Positions 58,095 to 64,000 of a DNA stretch of 64,000 nucleotides are shown piece after piece. The position numbers and the translations under genes are program-made. The notes beneath the pieces were generated by a model. It was not told where the DNA came from. It searched no databases and worked only from the letters and a program-made list of their open reading frames with translations. How positions within the stretch are numbered: position 1 is the first letter of the stretch; each line of letters opens with the position of its first letter. Source of the stretch: Candidatus Saccharimonadota bacterium (GTDB lineage: Bacteria; Patescibacteriota; Saccharimonadia; Saccharimonadales; Saccharimonadaceae); NCBI GenBank assembly GCA_027312165.1, contig DAICXN010000002.1, forward strand, positions 1-64,000, read 5' to 3'.

Positions 58095-59021
58095 TTAGAA
58101 CAAGCGGTAGCGTCTTGCAATGATAAACACCAGTAGAATTAACAACAGCGATAATCCGGCAATGGCCGAATAAGCCCAGATCTCCTCCTGAAAAGGCAAC
58201 TTTATATTCATGCCATACATACCGTAGAGAACATTAGGGATGGCGAGCAGGATGGTTATCGCCGTTAAAACCTTCATTCTCTGGTTCAGCGTATTATTGG
58301 CGATGGTTGAGTAAGCATTCTGAATACTATCAATAGTCTGACCGCTAGCAGAGATTGATGCAAGCAGCTGCTGAATATGTAAAAATATATCCTCTAGGGC
58401 TTCTAGGTCACGAGCTGTAAATAGACTATGTCGATTGTCTTGGAGCTGCCTGAACACGCCCGAGACCCCCTCTAGGCTACTTCTGTATTCATTTAGTCGA
58501 TCGTCAATTGTCACAAACTCAATAAAATCAGCGTTCGTCACCTCATGCCGCCTCAATCGCTTACGGGCAAGTGCAATTTTTTCCTCTAGGGCATTTACCC
58601 GTTTTTCGTACTGCGTCACGACACTAGCGAGAACCGTTATCAGCAACGCGGCCGGTCGATCAGCACGGCCGGTCAAAAAGACACTGATATCTTTTGGCGA
58701 AAAATCAGAATGAGGGGCAATTGTGAAGAATTGATTTGCTTTAACAATCGCCAAAAGTGGCGCAGTCGCTTCCCCGTCGCTAGCCGACGATGGCACCCGA
58801 ACAAAAACGTACTTTGTCGACTCCTTAAACTCGTTGCGCGGCAACTCGTGCTTATCATAAACGTCCCGAACAATATTGGCGTCGAGCTGATACTCCTCAG
58901 CCAACTGTCCTAAATCAACCTTCTTATCGGGCACATGGATCCAAAGCCCGCTCGAAAGATACGGACGGCTCACCTGTTCAAGCGGTTCTTTAGCGGACCG
59001 ACGCTGATAGTATTCCACCAT
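58095..59021 (-). CDS. corA: CorA-family divalent cation transporter
   Basis: C-terminal YGMYGMNIKLPF (GMN motif) with two TMs. Confidence 0.93.
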   Translation of the reverse strand: MVEYYQRRSAKEPLEQVSRPYLSSGLWIHVPDKKVDLGQLAEEYQLDANIVRDVYDKHELPRNEFKESTKYVFVRVPSSASDGEATAPLLAIVKANQFFTIAPHSDFSPKDISVFLTGRADRPAALLITVLASVVTQYEKRVNALEEKIALARKRLRRHEVTNADFIEFVTIDDRLNEYRSSLEGVSGVFRQLQDNRHSLFTARDLEALEDIFLHIQQLLASISASGQTIDSIQNAYSTIANNTLNQRMKVLTAITILLAIPNVLYGMYGMNIKLPFQEEIWAYSAIAGLSLLLILLVFIIARRYRLF

Positions 59022-59064
59022 TTGTGCTTATTGTATTGTACTAGCGCTAGTCAATCAACCAATA

Positions 59065-60018
59065 TCAGTAAGTTATCGTCGTGCCAGCGCGACCCTCCAG
59101 GGCCTCCAAAGCGCTGTCTAGCGAGGTTATGATGGCTCGACGTCCCGGTGACTTGCCAACAAATTCTCGAGCAGCCTCAACCTTTGGAAGCATTGAGCCA
59201 GCGGCAAAATGGCCCTGATCAATATAACGGCTCAGTTCGTCAGCCGTCACATAGCCAAGCGACTGCTCGTTTTCTAAACCATAATTTATCTTAACCGCAT
59301 CAACGGCCGTTAAAATCATCAACGTGTCTGCGTCAAGCAAATCAGCCAAAAGAGCGGCACCAAAATCTTTATCTATCACCGCCTCAACTCCCGATAGAGT
59401 CCCGTCATCAGCCTGAGATACGGGTATGCCACCTCCACCTGTCGAAACCACCAGAGTCCCACTTTCCACTAACTGTCGAATAGTCTCGGCCTCAACGATA
59501 CGCTGTGGTCGCGGTGACGCTACGACCCTTCGCCAGCCTCGTCCCGCGTCCTCCTTGACATTATAGCCTCGCTCAGCCGCCACTCGATCAGCCTCCTCTT
59601 GGCTGTAAAATGGCCCAATTGGCTTGGTTGGATTGGAAAAAGCTGGATCATCCCGATCAACTACTGTCTGCGTAATGATCGACACAGCCGCCTTGTTGAT
59701 ACCCTGAACCTCAAAGGCGTCATGGAAAGCTTGCTGTAGCCAAAAACCAATCAAACCTTGGCTCATTGCTCCGCTATCCTCAAGCGGCATCGTCGGCACT
59801 TCGGGAGTATTTAGCGCCTCTTGTTGTAGCACGATGTTACCAACCTGCGGGCCGTTGCCATGAACGACAGCCAAACGGTGGCCCGCCTGAATTAACGGCA
59901 GGAGCTGGCGAACCGTTTGGTCCGCCACTCGCTGCTGAGCCGAAGATGAAGCTTCGCCCTTTTTCTGCAGGGCGTTACCGCCCAAAGCTACAACTATAGT
60001 CCTGGCCTGATCGATCAT
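59065..60018 (-). CDS. arcC: carbamate kinase
   Basis: VVALGGNALQKKGE, VVHGNGPQVGNIVLQ, STGGGGIPV. Confidence 0.97.
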   Translation of the reverse strand: MIDQARTIVVALGGNALQKKGEASSSAQQRVADQTVRQLLPLIQAGHRLAVVHGNGPQVGNIVLQQEALNTPEVPTMPLEDSGAMSQGLIGFWLQQAFHDAFEVQGINKAAVSIITQTVVDRDDPAFSNPTKPIGPFYSQEEADRVAAERGYNVKEDAGRGWRRVVASPRPQRIVEAETIRQLVESGTLVVSTGGGGIPVSQADDGTLSGVEAVIDKDFGAALLADLLDADTLMILTAVDAVKINYGLENEQSLGYVTADELSRYIDQGHFAAGSMLPKVEAAREFVGKSPGRRAIITSLDSALEALEGRAGTTITY

Positions 60019-61598
60019 ATCAGGCTAAATATTGTCATTACGGCTATGCTGATTGCCGAAAATACTAGCATGATCTTCCAGGTGCGGCGTAGCCAAAGGC
60101 CATAGGAAACCTTAGCCAATACCAGTCCACCCATAACTGATGCGACGGTTGGCGCTATCATATTGATCACACCGGCAGATGTGGCAAATGCCGTAACAAT
60201 CAAGCTCCGGTCAAGATTAGCGAAGTCTGCTAATGGTGCCAAGATCGGCATGGTAGCTGTAGCTAATCCAGAGGTTGATGGAATCAAGAATGACAGAGGT
60301 AGGTAGACAATAAAGGCCAAAGCTGGCAATACGGCAGAGTGAACACCGCTAAGCAGCTCCTCGCCTCCATGGATGATCGTATCCATAATTTGACCATCGG
60401 CCATAATGATCGAAACACCGCGAGCAAAACCGATAATTAACGCTACGGCAAGCAAGTCTCGCGCCCCAGCCACAAAGGTTCCAAACAGGTTATCTTCCTC
60501 ATCATCTGAACGATTACGGCCATGGAAGTGAATTGTTCCAATGATTAGCGAAGAGATAAAGAAGAGCGCAGACAGTTCATTGAACCACCAGTCACCCAAT
60601 GGTATCAGTTTACCTATTGCCGCACCGATTACCGGAAGACCGAGAACCCAGGAATTAAGGTCTTCAAAGAACGTAATATTGAACTTGTAAGCCCAAGGTA
60701 TGACCGATAGCACCATGATGAGGAAGGTCAGCCCAAACAGTGCCGCTATCCACTTACGCTTAGTTGTAAACTCTGGCACCTCTGCCCTTACGCCTGCCGC
60801 ATTGGTGTTTGCAATTCTCTCATCCCGCTTAGAGTCCTGCTTAAACTTACCGGCCTTAACCTTAGAAGCGTAACGCATCGTAAACCAGATAGCAGCAACT
60901 AGACAAAGTACCAAAATTACTAAGCGAGGAATAATTCCGTCACCGATTGATACATTCGCAAAACCAGAAGCAATACCAGTTGAGAACGGGTTGATTGTTG
61001 AGCCTAGCACTCCGACACCAGCACCCAAAATGATAACCATCGCCGCCGTGAGGCCATTATAGCCTGCTGCAAGCACCAGAGGGATAACAAGAGCATAAAA
61101 AGCTACAGTCTCCTCCTGCATGCCATAGGTGGTTCCACCAAGCGCAAAGAAGGTCATCAAGATTGGAATAATCCAAATCTCGCGACCTTTAAGCTTGCGT
61201 ATAATGCTACCAAATAGAGCGTCAAGCGCACCCGTCTTCATGACTATACCCAGGAAACCACCGAGGATCAGCACAAAAAGCATCACGTCGATAGCACCCT
61301 GCGTTGCACCTTCGGAGCGAAGCGTACCCTCAATCGGAGCCTTTGCGACTTCCCATAGTCCCTGACGGACATCGGTTGTAACTTCTTCTCCATCAACAGT
61401 TTCAGTGGTAACCTTTTCGGTTTGCCGGTAGGTCCCGGCAACTGGCACCTCATCGCCATCTGCATTTGTCGCTAGTTCATAGTGGCCAGACGGAACTACC
61501 CATGTCAATAGTGCCATTACTGCAGTTATGCCAAAGATAATGGCGAATGCCGACGGCATTTTCCATTTTCTCATTTTCGTTTTAGCTTTTTCTACCAT
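60015..61598 (-). CDS. arcD: YfcC/ArcD-type basic amino acid (arginine/ornithine) antiporter
   Basis: Polytopic; FLIPSTSGLATATMPILAPLADF; between arcB and arcC. Confidence 0.9.
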   Translation of the reverse strand: MVEKAKTKMRKWKMPSAFAIIFGITAVMALLTWVVPSGHYELATNADGDEVPVAGTYRQTEKVTTETVDGEEVTTDVRQGLWEVAKAPIEGTLRSEGATQGAIDVMLFVLILGGFLGIVMKTGALDALFGSIIRKLKGREIWIIPILMTFFALGGTTYGMQEETVAFYALVIPLVLAAGYNGLTAAMVIILGAGVGVLGSTINPFSTGIASGFANVSIGDGIIPRLVILVLCLVAAIWFTMRYASKVKAGKFKQDSKRDERIANTNAAGVRAEVPEFTTKRKWIAALFGLTFLIMVLSVIPWAYKFNITFFEDLNSWVLGLPVIGAAIGKLIPLGDWWFNELSALFFISSLIIGTIHFHGRNRSDDEEDNLFGTFVAGARDLLAVALIIGFARGVSIIMADGQIMDTIIHGGEELLSGVHSAVLPALAFIVYLPLSFLIPSTSGLATATMPILAPLADFANLDRSLIVTAFATSAGVINMIAPTVASVMGGLVLAKVSYGLWLRRTWKIMLVFSAISIAVMTIFSLI

Positions 61599-61626
61599 TG
61601 TTGTGGAGCCTCCTTAACTCCTTTTA

Positions 61627-62613
61627 TTACAACGTCAGGGCAATAAGCGCCTTGATGGTATGCATACGATTTTCAGCCTGGTCGAACACCACAGAGTTGT
61701 CTGAGCGAAATACCTCGTCCGAAACCTCCATAGCATCCAAGCCAAACTCCTCCTGGACTTGTCGACCCGTAGCGGTTAGCGCGTCGTGAAAAGCTGGCAA
61801 GCAGTGCATAAATTTAACTTCAGGATTACCGGTAAGGCTTAGCATGTCTCGATTAACCTGGAAGTGTCGCAAGAGATTGATGCGATTAGCAAACTGGTCC
61901 TCCTCGCCCATGGATACCCAGACATCGGTGTATATGACGTCTGCGCCACGGAGCGCTTCTTCAAAATTGTCAGTTAGGGTAATTTTTGCCTGGCCGCCTG
62001 CTAGCTGGTGCGCCCAGTCAACCAAGCCCTGTTCCGGAAAGAGTTCGCGTGGGGCTAGGATGCGAAAGTCCAGTCCCATAATAGCCGACCCGATCATCAG
62101 ACTGTTTGCCATATTGTTGCGGCCATCGCCGACGTAGACAAATTTGACGCCCTTAAGGCGGCCGACATGTTCTTCTATCGTCAAAAAATCAGCTAAAATT
62201 TGTGTTGGGTGAAACTTATCCGTTAGACCATTCCAGACAGGCACGCCAGCGTGACGAGCTAGCTCCTCAGCAGTTTCATGCTTAAAGCCACGAAATTCAA
62301 TGCCATCAAACATTCGACCCAGCACCTTGGCGGTATCTTCGGTGGTCTCTTTTTTACCAAGTTGAATATCGTCCTTACCCAGATACTCAGGCGCGATACC
62401 CAGATCATTAGCAGCTACCGTAAATGCACAGCGCGTTCGTGTGGAAGGCTTTTCAAATAGCAGGGCGATATTTTTTCCTTCATGAATTCGATGCGCTATG
62501 CCGGCATACTTCAGCCGCTTATATTCACGAGCTGTATCCAAAAGCAACCTAATCTCAGCAGCAGAAAGGTCACCAAGTGTCAGCAACGATCGACCCTTTA
62601 GACTTTGAGCCAT
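61627..62613 (-). CDS. arcB: ornithine carbamoyltransferase (catabolic)
   Basis: [26 protein letters not shown], arc operon context. Confidence 0.97.
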   Translation of the reverse strand: MAQSLKGRSLLTLGDLSAAEIRLLLDTAREYKRLKYAGIAHRIHEGKNIALLFEKPSTRTRCAFTVAANDLGIAPEYLGKDDIQLGKKETTEDTAKVLGRMFDGIEFRGFKHETAEELARHAGVPVWNGLTDKFHPTQILADFLTIEEHVGRLKGVKFVYVGDGRNNMANSLMIGSAIMGLDFRILAPRELFPEQGLVDWAHQLAGGQAKITLTDNFEEALRGADVIYTDVWVSMGEEDQFANRINLLRHFQVNRDMLSLTGNPEVKFMHCLPAFHDALTATGRQVQEEFGLDAMEVSDEVFRSDNSVVFDQAENRMHTIKALIALTL

Positions 62614-63858
62614 TTAGATATCCTCCCTAACTAGCGGCATACTCATGCACCTCGGACCGCCTCGACCGCGAACCAGCTCGGCACCCGGCACTTCAATAAC
62701 TTCAATTCCCGCCTCGCGCATTCGCTGATTGGTCACATAGTTGCGCTCATAAGTCACCACTACCCCGGGAGCAATCGCCAAGGTATTCGATCCATCATTC
62801 CACTGCTCTCTCGCAGCAGCAATCGCATCCCCGCCACCGCACTCGATCAAAGTCACAGCCGGCAAGCCGAGCGCTACGCGTAGCACATGCTCGAGGTCAG
62901 TCTCATGAGTGATTCGTGGATAGGGTTGGCCCTCAACTTTTTCCAGTATGTAGGTATTAATCTTACCATCCCGCTCTCTAATTGCCGGATGAATACTAAA
63001 CTTGTCGTAGTCAATCATCGTGAATACAGTATCAAGATGCATAAAGGCGCGAATTTTCGGTATCTCCATGGCAATCACTCTCTTGAAGCCAGACCTGTTA
63101 AATAGCTCAATAGCCGTTGCCTCAATTGCCTCAGCGGTAGTTCTCTGGGAAATACCGATAGCTACCGTGTCTTTAGATAGCACAAGTTCATCACCACCCT
63201 CAATCGAGAATTTTTGATCTCTAGTGTACCAAACCGGGATGTCACGCTCGGCAAACTGCGGATGATACTGAATGATATATTTCATGAACAGGGATTCGCG
63301 TCGCCTAGCCGGGTAGCGCATTTTGTTGATCGTTAAGCCATCACCAATTGCAGCACCTGGGTCGCGGGTAAAATACAGATTTGGCATTGGGTCAAGATAG
63401 AAAGGATAGTAATCTTTTTCAATCATGTCATGAAGCTGCTGATAGTGCTCGGGCGGCAAAGTAATTTCATCCTTGCGCACTCCGGACATAGCTTTTCTGA
63501 CCATTGCGTGGGTTGGCAAGTCTAGCAGAAAGGTCTTTAGTGTATCAGTCACCCTCCGGGAACCTTGCTTTGAAGCAGTGATCAACTCATCAACAAACTG
63601 CTCCCGAAGCTCCTCGGTGCTTAAAGCTTCGGTTACCAGCTGATCTAGATACAGCACTTCAACACCGCGACTTCGCAGAGCTTCCGCAAATTGATCGTGC
63701 TCTTCCTGCGCCCTCTTTAAAAATGGGATGTCATCAAATAGTAAGTCCTGCAGATAGTCGGGGGTTAGGTTTTCGAGCTCTTCTCCCGGACGATGCAATA
63801 AAACCGATTTAAGCTTGCCTATTTCTGATGTTATATGTATTGGCCTATCCATTACCAC
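62614..63858 (-). CDS. arcA: arginine deiminase
   Basis: [57 protein letters not shown]. Confidence 0.98.
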   Translation of the reverse strand: MVMDRPIHITSEIGKLKSVLLHRPGEELENLTPDYLQDLLFDDIPFLKRAQEEHDQFAEALRSRGVEVLYLDQLVTEALSTEELREQFVDELITASKQGSRRVTDTLKTFLLDLPTHAMVRKAMSGVRKDEITLPPEHYQQLHDMIEKDYYPFYLDPMPNLYFTRDPGAAIGDGLTINKMRYPARRRESLFMKYIIQYHPQFAERDIPVWYTRDQKFSIEGGDELVLSKDTVAIGISQRTTAEAIEATAIELFNRSGFKRVIAMEIPKIRAFMHLDTVFTMIDYDKFSIHPAIRERDGKINTYILEKVEGQPYPRITHETDLEHVLRVALGLPAVTLIECGGGDAIAAAREQWNDGSNTLAIAPGVVVTYERNYVTNQRMREAGIEVIEVPGAELVRGRGGPRCMSMPLVREDI

Positions 63859-63980
63859 CCCTTTTTAAACCATGTGACCTCATATTAGCACAAGCATATT
63901 AAAAAAAGAATACTGATAAAATAACGCCGACAACCGTCGGTCATTTGCCCATAGACAGCCAGCTAATGTATACTTGCTCT

Positions 63981-64000
63981 ATGCAAGAACTAGTAGCTCT
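63981..64000 (+). CDS. 5' end of a further gene (MQELVA...), truncated by window
   Basis: TATACT 6 nt upstream of ATG. Confidence 0.4.

Noticed and set aside
1-64000. UGA recoding (genetic code 25 as in Gracilibacteria/Absconditabacteria), suggested by the in-frame TGA at 28223
   Set aside because: Many well-defined genes terminate at TGA at expected lengths and Gly/Trp codons are standard; code 11 fits.
1-64000. CRISPR array, transposon, integron or prophage
   Set aside because: No regularly spaced direct repeats, transposase, integrase or phage structural cluster seen; the collagen-like ORF alone is not a prophage.

Overview
AT/GC-balanced, gene-dense bacterial chromosome segment of about 75 genes, with no transposase, integrase, CRISPR array or rRNA seen. 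Gene content resembles Candidatus Saccharibacteria (TM7/CPR): a type IV pilus locus (pilB-pilC-pilM-pilN/O-like), scattered single pilin genes, hrcA-grpE-dnaK-dnaJ with CIRCE elements, and an arginine deiminase operon (arcA-arcB-arcD/yfcC-arcC). This taxonomic assignment is inference. Housekeeping genes include recA/recX, ruvB/ruvA/ruvC, lepA, ftsH, murJ, tilS, murC-like, trmB, aspS, tsaB/tsaE, yebC and comEC-like. There are four tRNAs (Lys-TTT and three CAT-anticodon tRNAs including the initiator). The most striking observations are: (1) at least 24 genes with a -10 box ending exactly 6-7 nt before the start codon, which implies widespread leaderless transcription; (2) an operon of membrane protein, stand-alone ATP-cone and a disulfide-reductase-fold flavoprotein that has lost both redox cysteines; (3) a RimK-like ligase / retropepsin-like protease / second ATP-grasp triad; (4) five or more single-gene pilins, one of them inside ruvBAC and one with an adhesin-like domain and an in-frame UGA; (5) a collagen-like/phage-tail-like gene inside the dnaK heat-shock locus; (6) an 18-bp perfect palindrome directly upstream of a strong promoter driving an uncharacterised short transcript.
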